Source: Saccharopolyspora indica
Lineage (GTDB): Bacteria > Actinomycetota > Actinomycetes > Mycobacteriales > Pseudonocardiaceae
Reading direction: 5' to 3'
Length of the DNA: 64,000 nt
NCBI RefSeq assembly: GCF_027853965.1
Contig: NZ_JAQGLB010000005.1
Coordinates: 372,001 to 436,000 of the forward strand
Both the position numbers and the translations under genes were made by a program. The notes under the pieces are model-generated. The model was not told where the DNA came from. It saw nothing but the letters and a program-made list of their open reading frames with translations, and did not search any database. Below, one piece after another: positions 40,895 to 52,090 of the stretch. Numbering within the stretch: position 1 is the first letter of the stretch; every line of letters starts with the position of its first letter.

Positions 40895-40943
40895 GGTGAA
40901 GGGCACCTTTCGCCAACTTACTTGGCGAAAGGTGCCCTTCACC
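40895..40943. terminator. GTGAAGGGCACCTTT hairpin, copy 2
   Basis: A perfect 22-pair stem (40895-40916 with 40922-40943) with a 5-base loop, 10 bases past the korB stop. With copy 1 it separates convergent operons. Confidence 0.8.
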
Positions 40944-40952
40944 GGCCCGGAA

Positions 40953-42010
40953 TCAGATCGTCCAGGTGTCGTTGCCGTGGAGGAGGTTGCGGAGGTTCGG
41001 CGGCTTGGACTGCTGGGCCTCCGTCACCTGGGTTCGGGCGAGGTCGTCGTAGGTGGGGCGTTCGACCGAGCGGAAGATGCCCGTCACCGCGGGGTTGAGG
41101 TCCTGGCCGCCCAGGCGGGAGAGGGCGAAGGCGTAGGAGGGGTCCTCGCGGTTCGCGTCGTGCACCAGCACTTCGGTTTCGTCCACTTCGGACAGCTTCG
41201 CGACGCGGAAGCCGTCCGGGCCGGAGACCACGCCGTACTGCTCGTCCTCCGGGCCGAAGGTGATCGGTTCGCCGTGCTTGAGGGCGACGATGCGGCGCTG
41301 CTTCTCGTCGTTGTCCTTCAGCACGTCGAAGGCGCCGTCGTTGAAGATCGGGCAGTTCTGGTAGATCTCCACCAGGGCGCTGCCGCGGTGCTCGGCCGCC
41401 GCCTTCAGGGTCTCCGTCACGCTCGCGCGGTCCGAGTCGATCACGCGGGCCACGAACGAGGCCTCCGCGCCCAGCGCCAGCGAGACCGGGTTGAACGGGT
41501 GGTCCAGGGAACCCACCGGGGTCGACTTGGTGACCTTGCCGACCTCGCTGGTCGGCGAGTACTGGCCCTTGGTCAGGCCGTAGATCCGGTTGTTGAACAG
41601 CAGGATCTTCAGGTTCACGTTGCGGCGCAGCGCGTGGATCAGGTGGTTGCCGCCGATGGACAGCGCGTCGCCGTCACCGGTCACCACCCACACCGACAGG
41701 TCCGGCCTGCTGGTCGCCAGGCCGGTCGCGATCGCCGGGGCGCGGCCGTGGATGGAGTGCATCCCGTAGGTGTTCATGTAGTACGGGAACCGGGACGAGC
41801 ACCCGATGCCCGAGATGAACACGATGTTCTCCCGCTTGAGCCCCAGCGACGGCAGGAAGCTCTGCACCGCGTTGAGCACGACGTAGTCGCCGCACCCCGG
41901 GCACCAGCGCACCTCCTGGTCGGACTTGAAGTCCTTGGCCTTCTGCGGTTCGTCGGTCGTCGGCACCCCGGCGAGCCCGCCCAGGCCCGGGATCCCCAGA
42001 TCGGTGGTCG

Positions 42011-42014
<4 letters not shown>
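40953..42014 (-). CDS. korB: 2-oxoacid:ferredoxin oxidoreductase beta subunit
   Basis: The thiamine-pyrophosphate subunit (353 residues) of an enzyme that converts 2-oxoglutarate (or a related oxoacid) and CoA to acyl-CoA, reducing ferredoxin. Cluster ligands include C38 and C41 (RWCPGCGD) and probably C72 (GIGCSSR) and a later Cys in YQNCPIF. The TPP motif is GDGDALSIGG (113-) through LLFNNRIYGLTKGQ. GTG 42014 overlaps the alpha-subunit stop by four bases. Length and motifs match the actinobacterial two-subunit KorAB. No ferredoxin gene is adjacent. Confidence 0.94.
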
Positions 42015-43888
<1,874 letters not shown>

Positions 43889-44269
43889 CTTGATCCGTTC
43901 CCCTTCACCTGCAGGCAACGTCCATCCTGTGGCGAACGATACATCCCCGGCATTTATTCCGATCACGTCCGGGGTTCGCCCGATCACCTTCCGCACGCAT
44001 CCGCACACCCGTCCGGGAAGGCCCGGCGACCACCGGTACAGCGGAGTTCCGCATCGGAACGCAGGTAGCGCCACCTGTATCGCTTCGCCCCGGCCCCGCC
44101 CGAGATGAGCAACCGGCGACAAGTGTGACTTGCCCCATAACCTCTACCGGCGACCCTCCACCGGTTCCCAGATTTCCCACCATGTGGGAGAACCTTCGCC
44201 GGAACGGCCGATACCTGCGCCCGTCCCTCCTCCGCTTACATCACAGCCGACGCCCACCCGGGAGGACCA
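43889..44269. other. Intergenic region between korA and the nitroreductase gene
   Basis: 381 bases between divergent genes. It contains the dyad TCCCACCATGTGGGA (44175-44189), a possible operator. The korA frame stays open through the first ~230 bases, so part could be coding if korA starts earlier. Nothing else is recognised. Confidence 0.5.
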
Positions 44270-44953
44270 GTGACCGCACCAGCGCCCCGCCAGCACGCCC
44301 ACCCGTTCGTGCCCTACACGCCGCCGCGACTGCCGCCCGCCGAAGGTTTGCGGCGCGGGCAGGAGCTTTTCGAGCACCTGGACGGTCGCCGCAGCGTCCG
44401 GTTCTTCAGCTCCGAACCGGTGCCGCGCGAGGCGATCGAACTGGCCGTGCGGACGGCGAACACCGCGCCCAGCGGCGCGCACCAGCAGCCGTGGACCTTC
44501 GTCGCGGTGCGCGATCCCGACCTCAAGCACCGCATCCGGCTGGCCGCCGAGGCCGAGGAGCGCGCGTTCTACGGGCGCGAGGACATCCCGCAGTGGCACG
44601 GGGCCCTGTCGCGGCTCGAGACCGACGCGAACAAGGAGTTCCTCGACGTGGTGCCGTGGATCGTGGTCGCGTTCGCGCAGAAGTACCGGGTGACCGGCAC
44701 CGGCAAGCAGAAGCACTACTACGTCAACGAGAGCGTCGGCATCGCCTGCGGCATGTTCATCACCGCGCTGCACACGATGGGCCTGGCGACGCTGACCCAC
44801 ACGCCGAACCCGATGGGCTTCCTCACGGCGCTCCTGGAGCGCCCGTCCAGCGAGCGGCCCTACATCCTGTTCCCGGTCGGCTATCCGGCCGACGACTGCG
44901 AGGTCCCCGAGCTGACCCGCAAACCCCTGGAGGAAGCGCTGCTCTGGCGCTAG
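44270..44953 (+). CDS. Nitroreductase-family FMN protein (iodotyrosine-deiodinase-like)
   Basis: A 227-residue FMN enzyme. FMN-phosphate contact RRSVRFFS and TAPSGAHQQPWTFVAV are followed by a lid region with conserved ANKEFLD and VNESVGIACGM, then TLTHTPNPMGF and LFPVGYPADD. The APSGAxxQPW form and lid resemble iodotyrosine deiodinase-type members. GTG 44270 follows GGGAGG. The substrate is unknown. Two ATTTC-type hairpins lie after its stop. Confidence 0.87.
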   Translation: MTAPAPRQHAHPFVPYTPPRLPPAEGLRRGQELFEHLDGRRSVRFFSSEPVPREAIELAVRTANTAPSGAHQQPWTFVAVRDPDLKHRIRLAAEAEERAFYGREDIPQWHGALSRLETDANKEFLDVVPWIVVAFAQKYRVTGTGKQKHYYVNESVGIACGMFITALHTMGLATLTHTPNPMGFLTALLERPSSERPYILFPVGYPADDCEVPELTRKPLEEALLWR

Positions 44954-44980
44954 GGAGCACCGGCTCCGAGGTGGTGCGGT

Positions 44981-45044
44981 GGCGATTTCGCGCGAGATCG
45001 CCATCCCGCCCGCGTGCGGTGCGCTGATTTCGCGCGAAATCGGC
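44981..45044. repeat. Two ATTTC-GCGC-GAAAT hairpins
   Basis: 44981-45002 (GGCGATTTCGCGCGAGATCG and CC) is nearly perfect; 45023-45044 (GCTGATTTCGCGCGAAATCG and GC) has one mismatch pair near its ends. They lie 28-90 bases after the nitroreductase stop. Confidence 0.8.
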
Positions 45045-45195
45045 CGCACCGCGGCGCGGGGCCCGGAATGCTGGAGCCTTCGTCCGCGCATCCGGTCGGT
45101 GCAGGTGACACCGGTGCTGAGCCGAGGTGCGCGGCGGGCACCGAGGTGGTGCCCTGGGAACGACGGTGCGACGGACGAGAACTGAGGTGGGTGCC

Positions 45196-46554
45196 GTGGT
45201 CGACGAGGTCGACGTCGTGGTCATCGGGATGGGGCCGGGAGGTGAGGACGTCGCCGCCCGGCTGGCCGGCGCCGGCCTGTCCGTGGTCGCGGTCGAATCC
45301 AGGCTGGTCGGCGGCGAATGCCCGTACTTCGCCTGCGTTCCGACCAAGATGATGGTGCGGGCCACCGACGCGCTGGGCGAAGCGCGCCGGGTGCCCGAGC
45401 TGGCCGGGCGGGCCGAGGTGCACCCGGACTGGACGCCGGTCGCCGACCGCATCCGCGACGAGGCCACCACCGACTGGGACGACGAGATCGCCGCGCGGCG
45501 CTTCGAGCGCACCGGCGGCCGGCTGGTGCGCGGGGTCGGGCGGATCAGCGCGCCGGGCGAGGTGACCGTCGGCGACCAGGTGTTCCGCGCGCGGCGCGGC
45601 ATCGTGCTCAACCCCGGCACCGACCCGGCGGTGCCGCCGATCGACGGCCTCGCCGGGAGTCCATTTTGGACGAACCGGGAGGCGGTGCCGTCCCGCGAGG
45701 TGCCGGAGTCGCTGCTGGTGCTCGGCGGCGGGCCGGTCGGCCTGGAGTTCGCGCAGGTCTTCGCCCGGTTCGGCAGCTCCGTCGCGGTGCTGGAGGCGCA
45801 GCCCCGGCTGCTGCCGAACTCCGAACCGGAAGCCTCCGAGGTGATCACCGCGGCACTGCTCGCCGAGGGGATCCAGGTGCGCACCGGCAACGGCGTCGAG
45901 CACGTCAAGCACGACGGGCAGTTCGAGGTGCAGCTCGCAGGCGGTGACCGGCTCACCGGGCAGCGGCTGCTGGTGGCCACCGGCCGCCGCACCGACCTGC
46001 GCGCGCTCGGCGTCGGCGCGGTCGGGCTCGACGAGCAGTCGCGCACCATCCCGGTGGACGAGCGGATGCGCGCCGCGGAAGGGGTCTGGGCGATCGGCGA
46101 CGTCACCGGTCGCGGCGCGTTCACGCACACCTCGATGTACCAGGCGCGCATCGCCGCCGCCGACATCCTCGGCCAGGACGGCGAGACCGCCGACTACCGG
46201 GCGATGCCCGCGGTGACCTTCACCGATCCCGAGGTCGCCAGCGTCGGGCTGACCGAGGCCCAGGCCGAGGACGCCGGGATCTCGGTGCGCACCGGGAGCA
46301 CCCGGATCCAGGACTCCACGCGCGGCTGGATCCACAAGGTGGGCAACGCCGGGATCATCAAGCTGGTCGCCGACGCCGAGCGCGACGTGCTGGTCGGGGC
46401 CACGGTCGTCGCGCCTGCCGGTGGCGAGATCATCGGCGCGCTCGCGGTCGCCGTGCACGCCGAGGTCCCGGTCTCCCGCCTCCGCCGGATGATCTTCGCC
46501 TACCCGACCTTCCACCGGGCGATCGAATCCGCCCTCGCCGACCTCGGCACCTGA
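45196..46554 (+). CDS. Class I pyridine nucleotide-disulfide oxidoreductase
   Basis: A 452-residue FAD/NAD(P)H reductase of the lipoamide dehydrogenase/mercuric reductase group. FAD motif IGMGPGGEDVA, redox disulfide GGECPYFACVPTK (CX4C), NAD motif VLGGGPVGLEFAQ, FAD closing motif VWAIGDVTG and dimer-interface FAYPTFHRAIE. The usual HPxxSE end is replaced by YPTFHRAIE, as in several uncharacterised actinobacterial members, so lipoamide itself is doubtful. GTG 45196 has GAGG eight bases upstream. It is convergent with the diguanylate cyclase gene, five bases away. Confidence 0.88.
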   Translation: MVDEVDVVVIGMGPGGEDVAARLAGAGLSVVAVESRLVGGECPYFACVPTKMMVRATDALGEARRVPELAGRAEVHPDWTPVADRIRDEATTDWDDEIAARRFERTGGRLVRGVGRISAPGEVTVGDQVFRARRGIVLNPGTDPAVPPIDGLAGSPFWTNREAVPSREVPESLLVLGGGPVGLEFAQVFARFGSSVAVLEAQPRLLPNSEPEASEVITAALLAEGIQVRTGNGVEHVKHDGQFEVQLAGGDRLTGQRLLVATGRRTDLRALGVGAVGLDEQSRTIPVDERMRAAEGVWAIGDVTGRGAFTHTSMYQARIAAADILGQDGETADYRAMPAVTFTDPEVASVGLTEAQAEDAGISVRTGSTRIQDSTRGWIHKVGNAGIIKLVADAERDVLVGATVVAPAGGEIIGALAVAVHAEVPVSRLRRMIFAYPTFHRAIESALADLGT

Positions 46555-46559
46555 TCCGC

Positions 46560-47789
46560 TCAGCGGCCGTTGGCCTCGCGGCGGCGGCGCTTGCTGGCGT
46601 ACATGTCGCGGTCGGCCACGTGCAGCAGCTTGTCCGGGGCGATCGCCGGGTCCGAGGTCACCGCGTAGCCGACGCTGGCCTGCAGGCTCACGGTCGCACC
46701 GTGCACCACGACCTCGGTGTTCAGGTGCGCCTCCACCCGGTCCCGGAGCGCCGCCGCGGCGTCCTCGTCGGGCAGCAGGCTGACCACCACGAACTCGTCA
46801 CCGCCGAGGCGCGCGACGGTGTCCCCGGCCCGCACCGCCAGCTGGATCTCGCGCGCGGCGGCGATCAGCAGCTGGTCGCCGACCGCGTGGCCGTAGCGGT
46901 CGTTGGTCGGCTTGAGCTGGTCGAGGTCGGCCAGCACCACCACCAGCACCCCGTTGCCGCGCGCGAGCTGCTGGAGCCCGTGGTCCAGGCGGTCGGCGAG
47001 CAGGGCGCGGTTGGCCAGCCCGGTCAGCGGGTCGTGCAGCGCGAGGTGGGCGAGGTGGGCGTCCACCATGCGCTGCTCGCCGATGTCCTCGTACTGGCTG
47101 ACCACGTAGGCGGGCGTCCCGTCGGCCCCCGGCACCGCGGTCGCCCGGATCAGCATCCAGATCGGGCGGCCGTCCTTGTGCCGGTAGCGCTTCTCCAGGT
47201 TCACCGAGTCGACCAGGCCGGAAGCCATGTCCTCCAGCGCGGCGGTGCCCTGCGCCTCGTCGTGCTCGTAGGTGACGTCGGCGAAGGACATCGTCAACAT
47301 CTCCTCGCGCGTGTAGCCGAGCATCGCGCAGAGCGTGTCGTTGACCGCCGTCCAGGAGCCCTTCAGGTCCAGCAGCGCCATGCCGATCGGCGCGTTGGCG
47401 AAGCTGCGCTGCCACAGCAGCTCGGCCTCCCGGCGCTGGGTGATGTCCTGGATCTGGGACAGGAAGCAGATCGGGCGCCCGCGGGGGTCCCGGATGAAGG
47501 TGCGCGCCACCAGCGCCCAGATCAGGCTCCCGTCGGCGCGGATGTAGCGCTTCTCCAGGGTCTTCTCCGACTCGACCGGACCTTCATCGTCGATGTCATC
47601 CGGATGGGTGAAGTCCCGGTAGTCGCGCCCCTCCAGTTCCTCGCTGCGGTATCCGAGCAACCGGCACATCGCACCGTTGACGTGCAGGTACCGGCCCTGC
47701 AAGTCGAGGATGGCCATCGCGGCGGCCGCCTGGTCGAAGACGCGCTGCCAGGGCACACCGCCAGCGCTGTTCGGCTCGGATGCGGACAT
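46560..47789 (-). CDS. PAS-PAS-GGDEF diguanylate cyclase
   Basis: Makes cyclic di-GMP. The 409-residue protein has two PAS domains with PAC motifs (~15-125, ending FLSQIQDITQRR; ~135-250, ending VVSQYEDIGEQR) and a GGDEF domain (~255-405). The active-site GGDEF (about 327) is intact, the metal residue is in ADLDQLKPTNDRYGH, and an inhibitory RxxD (RAGD) lies five residues before it, so product feedback is expected. There is no membrane segment, so it senses a cytoplasmic cue. The ATG 47789 has only a weak ribosome site. A link to the polysaccharide locus 14 kb away is possible but unsupported. Confidence 0.93.
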   Translation of the reverse strand: MSASEPNSAGGVPWQRVFDQAAAAMAILDLQGRYLHVNGAMCRLLGYRSEELEGRDYRDFTHPDDIDDEGPVESEKTLEKRYIRADGSLIWALVARTFIRDPRGRPICFLSQIQDITQRREAELLWQRSFANAPIGMALLDLKGSWTAVNDTLCAMLGYTREEMLTMSFADVTYEHDEAQGTAALEDMASGLVDSVNLEKRYRHKDGRPIWMLIRATAVPGADGTPAYVVSQYEDIGEQRMVDAHLAHLALHDPLTGLANRALLADRLDHGLQQLARGNGVLVVVLADLDQLKPTNDRYGHAVGDQLLIAAAREIQLAVRAGDTVARLGGDEFVVVSLLPDEDAAAALRDRVEAHLNTEVVVHGATVSLQASVGYAVTSDPAIAPDKLLHVADRDMYASKRRRREANGR

Positions 47790-47842
47790 GAGAACCGAAC
47801 GATAGCCGGACGGCGAGCCCCGTGCAGCAGCGCCTCCGAAAG

Positions 47843-49114
47843 TCAGGCGTCGCCCCGGTTCATGGCCAGCAGCCGGTCCAGCACCGCCGGTGAGGCCTTG
47901 ACGCCGTCGTGCTCGTACTCGTTGGTCACCCACACCCGGGCGCCGCGCACCTGCCCGGCCGATTCCAGCGAGTGGTCGCGGTCGACGAACATGTCGTCGT
48001 GGTAGACCGCCGCGGCCACCGGGACCTCGTTGCGGGCCAGCTGGTCGAGGTCGTAGAGCACCGGCCAGTCGCTCTTGGCGGCGAGCAGGTCGGCGGCCTC
48101 GCGCAGCGGGACCAGCGACGGGTCCTGCTCGAACATCCAGGGGTAGATCATCTCGCCGGTGAGGTTGATGCGGCCTGCGGTGGCCGGGTCGAACTCCGGG
48201 AACTCCGCGCGCACCCGGTGCGCCGACCACTCCGACGCGGTGCCCTGGCAGTAGATGGACTCGTGCAGCACCGCGTAGAGCGGCCGCGCGGCGAAGGAGA
48301 CCACCGCGTCCACGCCGCGGCGGAAGGTGTCGGAGAGGGTGTCGCCGATGAACGCCTCCTCCAGCAGGTAGTGCAGCGCGTCGAACTGCGATCCCTGGCC
48401 GAACTGGATGCCGAGGGTCTGGAAGCGCTCCGGCGTCAGCCGCTCCCCCGCCGGCATGATCACCTCGTGCTCGGCGAGGTGCTCGACGACCCGCCGCACG
48501 ATCGCGGCGTCCTGCGGGTAGCGCGCGAAGTAGGCGTCGTTCTTGCGCAGCGTGCGCGCGTAGGCCGCGCGGTAGACGTCGTCGGCGTGGCCGGTCAGGG
48601 TCGGGATGCCGCCGGTGATCAGCACCTGCCGCAGCCCCTGCGGGGCCAGCGAGAGGTAGGTCAGCGCGCAGAACCCGCCGAAGCTCTGCCCCAGCACCGA
48701 CCACGGCTCGTCGCCGATCAGCTGCGCCCGGACGGCTTCGGCGTCGCGCACGATCGAGTCGGCGCGCAGCAGGCTGAGGTGCTCGGCCTGCTGCGCGGGG
48801 GTCAGCCCGGCCAGGCTCTGGCGGTTCGCGGGCGTGCTGCGCCCCGTGCCGCGCTGGTCGAGCAGCAGCACCCGGTAGTCCTGCAGCGCGCGCCCCAGCC
48901 ACGCGCTGGTGCTCAGCGGCCGTTCCGCCTTGCCGCCCGGCCCGCCCTGGAGGTAGACCAGCCACGGCAGCTGCTGGTCCTGCTTGGCCGGCGCGACCAC
49001 CTCCCGACCGAAGACCTCGATCTCCCCGGAGCCCGGGTCGCCGTGGCTCAGCGGAACCCGGAACACGTGGTCCCGGGCCACCAGACCCGGACGGCGGTAG
49101 GTGACGGACGACAT
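47843..49114 (-). CDS. pip: Prolyl aminopeptidase (proline iminopeptidase, S33)
   Basis: Releases N-terminal proline from peptides. The 423-residue alpha/beta hydrolase has the oxyanion motif LQGGPGG, LLDQRGTGRST, nucleophile elbow GQSFGGF and C-terminal His in YHDDMF, matching the larger S33 prolyl aminopeptidases. No signal peptide is visible, so it is cytoplasmic. GGAGG precedes ATG 49114. It lies downstream of an aminopeptidase and an oligopeptide transporter on the same strand, consistent with use of imported peptides, though a hairpin at 49206 separates it from them. Confidence 0.9.
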   Translation of the reverse strand: MSSVTYRRPGLVARDHVFRVPLSHGDPGSGEIEVFGREVVAPAKQDQQLPWLVYLQGGPGGKAERPLSTSAWLGRALQDYRVLLLDQRGTGRSTPANRQSLAGLTPAQQAEHLSLLRADSIVRDAEAVRAQLIGDEPWSVLGQSFGGFCALTYLSLAPQGLRQVLITGGIPTLTGHADDVYRAAYARTLRKNDAYFARYPQDAAIVRRVVEHLAEHEVIMPAGERLTPERFQTLGIQFGQGSQFDALHYLLEEAFIGDTLSDTFRRGVDAVVSFAARPLYAVLHESIYCQGTASEWSAHRVRAEFPEFDPATAGRINLTGEMIYPWMFEQDPSLVPLREAADLLAAKSDWPVLYDLDQLARNEVPVAAAVYHDDMFVDRDHSLESAGQVRGARVWVTNEYEHDGVKASPAVLDRLLAMNRGDA

Positions 49115-49205
49115 CTCGATTCCTCCAAAGTGGACCAGCGGGGTGCGACGGCCACGATTCAACACCGGCCGGGGCCACCACCGCACCACCCCGGGTCGGG
49201 CCGAG

Positions 49206-49253
49206 CCGCAATTTCCATTGAAATCGGACGTCCGACTTCAATGGAAATTGCGG
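49206..49253. repeat. Inverted pair of ATTTC-type units (23-bp hairpin)
   Basis: Arms 49206-49228 and 49231-49253 are reverse complements with one mismatch; units ATTTC-CATT-GAAAT and ACTTC-AATG-GAAAT. It lies 13 bases after the aminopeptidase stop. Confidence 0.85.
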
Positions 49254-49266
49254 CAGGAACGACGGA

Positions 49267-50331
49267 TCAGTAGCCCGGGGCGCCGATCTCCTTGCAGATC
49301 CGCACGAGTTCCGGGTGCACGTAGCGGCCTTCGAGCTCGATGGCCTCGCCGTCGAGGTAGATCGACGGGCCGAGGACGCTGCCGTCGGTGTGCGCCGCGG
49401 CCACCCACGGCTCGCCGCCGATCCAGGCGCCCTTGGTGCCGATGCCGATCTCCACGCAGCCGAACACCCGCTCGTCCTCCACGATGCGGCCGGTGGGCAC
49501 CAGCACGCCCGGGTTGAAGCCCAGCGACCAGTGCGCCAGCCGGAACATGTTCGGGTCGTCGAAGGACTCCATCCAGTTCCGGAACACCTCGGCGTCGCGG
49601 TCGCCGGTGATCTCGGTGACCACGCCGTTCTCCACCGTGCAGCGCACCGGGGAGCGCAGCAGGCCGATCTCGGCCGGCGGCCACAGCGCGCCGTCGAAGA
49701 CCAGCGTGCCGTTCTGGGTCTCCTCGATCGGGTTCCAGGAGATCTGGCCGGAGAGCATCACCGTCTCGCCGGGCTTCTCGGCCGGCTTGCCGCGCAGGTT
49801 GATCGGTCGGCCCTGGTTGCGGCCGACCAGATCGGTGCCGTTGGCGGCGGTGATGCGCACCTCGTCGGCCTGCTCCAGCAGCGCGACCAGCGCGCGGCCG
49901 AGCCGCATGACGCCCTCGAAGTCGGGCTTGCCGACGGTGTCGACCAGCATCGGGATGTCCATGCCGGTCAGGTTGGTGTACCGGGCGCCGTTGGCGATCG
50001 CGGCGCGGAAGGCGTCGCTGTGCATGATGTAGGCGACGCTGAACTCGATCCACACATCGGCCTCGGCGACCGCACCGGCGACCGGCGCGGGCGGCTCCAT
50101 CGCCGAGCTGGGCCGGGTCTCGTACCAGATCACGGTCGGCGTGGCACCGGCCGCGGCCACGGCCTGCGCGGTCAGCTCCACGACGCGCCGGTCGGAGGAC
50201 GTGTCGCCGGTGAGCACCACCTGCTCGCCCGGCTTGACGAGCATGACCTGCTCGACGAGCTTGCGAGCGCCGATGGCGGCTTCCCAGGACAGGTACTCGG
50301 GCCGGGATTCCACACGGCTGACAACTTCCAC
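49267..50331 (-). CDS. M29-type aminopeptidase / NicX-like metalloenzyme
   Basis: A 354-residue member of the thermophilic aminopeptidase (M29) superfamily, which also includes 2,5-dihydroxypyridine dioxygenase. Visible are EQVMLVKPGEQVVLTGDTS, GALWPPAEIG, the metal-site region IGIGTKGAWIGG and AAHTDGSVLGPSIYLDG (His/Asp ligands). Context beside an OPT peptide transporter and prolyl aminopeptidase favours peptide cleavage; a ring-opening dioxygenase remains possible. GTG 50331 has AAGGAG five bases upstream. The 120-base gap before it includes an AT-rich stretch (TTTTAACTAGTTGAC) that may be its own promoter or operator. Confidence 0.78.
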   Translation of the reverse strand: MEVVSRVESRPEYLSWEAAIGARKLVEQVMLVKPGEQVVLTGDTSSDRRVVELTAQAVAAAGATPTVIWYETRPSSAMEPPAPVAGAVAEADVWIEFSVAYIMHSDAFRAAIANGARYTNLTGMDIPMLVDTVGKPDFEGVMRLGRALVALLEQADEVRITAANGTDLVGRNQGRPINLRGKPAEKPGETVMLSGQISWNPIEETQNGTLVFDGALWPPAEIGLLRSPVRCTVENGVVTEITGDRDAEVFRNWMESFDDPNMFRLAHWSLGFNPGVLVPTGRIVEDERVFGCVEIGIGTKGAWIGGEPWVAAAHTDGSVLGPSIYLDGEAIELEGRYVHPELVRICKEIGAPGY

Positions 50332-50451
50332 AACTACTCCTTTTAACTAGTTGACTCGTTTTGCGTGGCGGTGCGGGTAGCGGAACCTCAGACGCCGCCT
50401 GGACTGCGGGAGCCCGTTCTTATGTATGTCCACACTCGCCTGCACGACGGA

Positions 50452-52068
50452 TCACTTGGACTCGAAGATGCGGCTGGTCGAGTAGAGGGCGTCGCCCGCG
50501 ATGAGGCCCGCGCCCACGAGGTTGAGGTCCTCGTCCGCTCGTTCGCCGCGCCACCAGCGGTAGGCGATGCGGACGATCAGTGCGCCGAAGACCAGCCAGC
50601 ACGCTTGCGGGGTGCCCACCAGCAGGCCGGTCGCCAGCAGCACGCCCATCTGCCTGCTGGAGCCGCCGAGCAGCTGGATCAGCGCACCGGGGATCGCCCA
50701 CAGCAGCAGCGTCACCAGGACGTCCGGGTCGGTCAGCCCGGCCTTGATGGTGGCCGCGTAGACCTCGGCCACCGGCGGGATCAGGCCGTCGCCGAAGAAC
50801 GACTGCCAGGACACCGCCACCGCCACGGTCGCCACCGCGAAGCCCACCAGCGAGGCGAGGTACTGCTGGAACCGGCCGGAGCGCTCGTAGGCGTCGTAGG
50901 GGCGGTGCTCCTTGCGCAGCAGCCAGCCCGCCTTGAAGTCGTAGCCCATGTCGGCGAACGCCGGGCCGGTGGCCGAGGTGTAGCCGACGAACAGCGCCAG
51001 CGCCACCGGCGGCACGCCGAGGATCAGGCCCAGCACCAGGAAGATCAGCGTCACCGCGAAGGCCGGGAACCAGCCGGAGTGCATCGCCGCCAGGCCCACG
51101 ATGATCTCGTGGATGATCGCGGCCAGCGCGGCGGCCAGCACCCACAGGATCAGCCCGGTCACCGACAGCTCGGACATCAGCCCACCGGCCAGCGCGACCA
51201 CGACGGCGCCGAGCACGAAGAGCACGTAGCCCTCCAGCACGCCGCGGCGCAGCGCGCGCTCGTCGACCTGCGGCAGCTGGCTCGGGTCGATCGACTGCTG
51301 CGGCGCGGCGTCCTTCTTCCTGTCCTTGCGGAACATCAGGTAGGCGGCCTGCCCGAGCGCGACCAGCCCGGCGCCGATCATCACGCCGTGCGGGATGTAG
51401 AGGTCGCCGATGTCGATGCTGAACCAGGCCGGGCTGTACTGGCTGACCATCAGCCCGATGCCGAACATGGCCAGCGCCCAGATGTTGCCGATGAAGGCCA
51501 CGCCCGCCGCGGAGACCGGCAGCTTGAACAGCGAGCCGATGAACCCGAGCACCGCGCCGCCCGCCAGCACGATGGCCCGCCTGCCGCCCTTGTCACCCGC
51601 GATGATGGTGTCCGCCGCGGCGACGCCGGGCGGCCACGCGGCCTGCGCGGGCAGCAGCCGCGAGTTGAACAGCCGGTACAGCACGAAGGAATCGGCGAAC
51701 AGACCGATCGCGACGCCGGCGAACACCGGCCACACCAGGTCGGGCCTGCCGAAGGCGAAGGGCACCGCGATCGGCGCCAGCAGCGAGTTGGCGGCGGCGA
51801 AGGTCGAGCCGGACACCGCGCTCTGCACCAGGTTCTGCCGGTGCACCGACCGCATCTTGCGCAGTGCGGCCACGTTGATCCGGCCGATGATCATCGCGAT
51901 CAGCGCGCCGATCACCGAGGTGTTGGCCGAGATGCCCAGCGTGGTGATCAGGTGCAGTCCGATGACCGCGCCGACCACGGAGAGCACGACCGTGATCACC
52001 AGAACGGTCGGCTCGAAAGCCCGCGGGTGCGCGCGTTCGGAGCCCGCCCGGGATTCGCTGACTGTCAT
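50452..52068 (-). CDS. OPT-family oligopeptide transporter
   Basis: A 538-residue membrane protein with about 12-14 helices, of the proton-coupled oligopeptide transporter (OPT) superfamily. The start helix carries VVLSVVGAVIGLHLITTLG, followed by GALIAMIIGRI and a loop with SVHRQNLVQSAVSG that resembles the family's conserved first repeat. It probably imports peptides or metal-chelates. It lies 22 bases after the iclR stop, so it is cotranscribed with its likely regulator. An aminopeptidase and a prolyl aminopeptidase follow. Confidence 0.82.
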   Translation of the reverse strand: MTVSESRAGSERAHPRAFEPTVLVITVVLSVVGAVIGLHLITTLGISANTSVIGALIAMIIGRINVAALRKMRSVHRQNLVQSAVSGSTFAAANSLLAPIAVPFAFGRPDLVWPVFAGVAIGLFADSFVLYRLFNSRLLPAQAAWPPGVAAADTIIAGDKGGRRAIVLAGGAVLGFIGSLFKLPVSAAGVAFIGNIWALAMFGIGLMVSQYSPAWFSIDIGDLYIPHGVMIGAGLVALGQAAYLMFRKDRKKDAAPQQSIDPSQLPQVDERALRRGVLEGYVLFVLGAVVVALAGGLMSELSVTGLILWVLAAALAAIIHEIIVGLAAMHSGWFPAFAVTLIFLVLGLILGVPPVALALFVGYTSATGPAFADMGYDFKAGWLLRKEHRPYDAYERSGRFQQYLASLVGFAVATVAVAVSWQSFFGDGLIPPVAEVYAATIKAGLTDPDVLVTLLLWAIPGALIQLLGGSSRQMGVLLATGLLVGTPQACWLVFGALIVRIAYRWWRGERADEDLNLVGAGLIAGDALYSTSRIFESK

Positions 52069-52090
52069 GAGCAGCCTTTCGAGGAGGAGA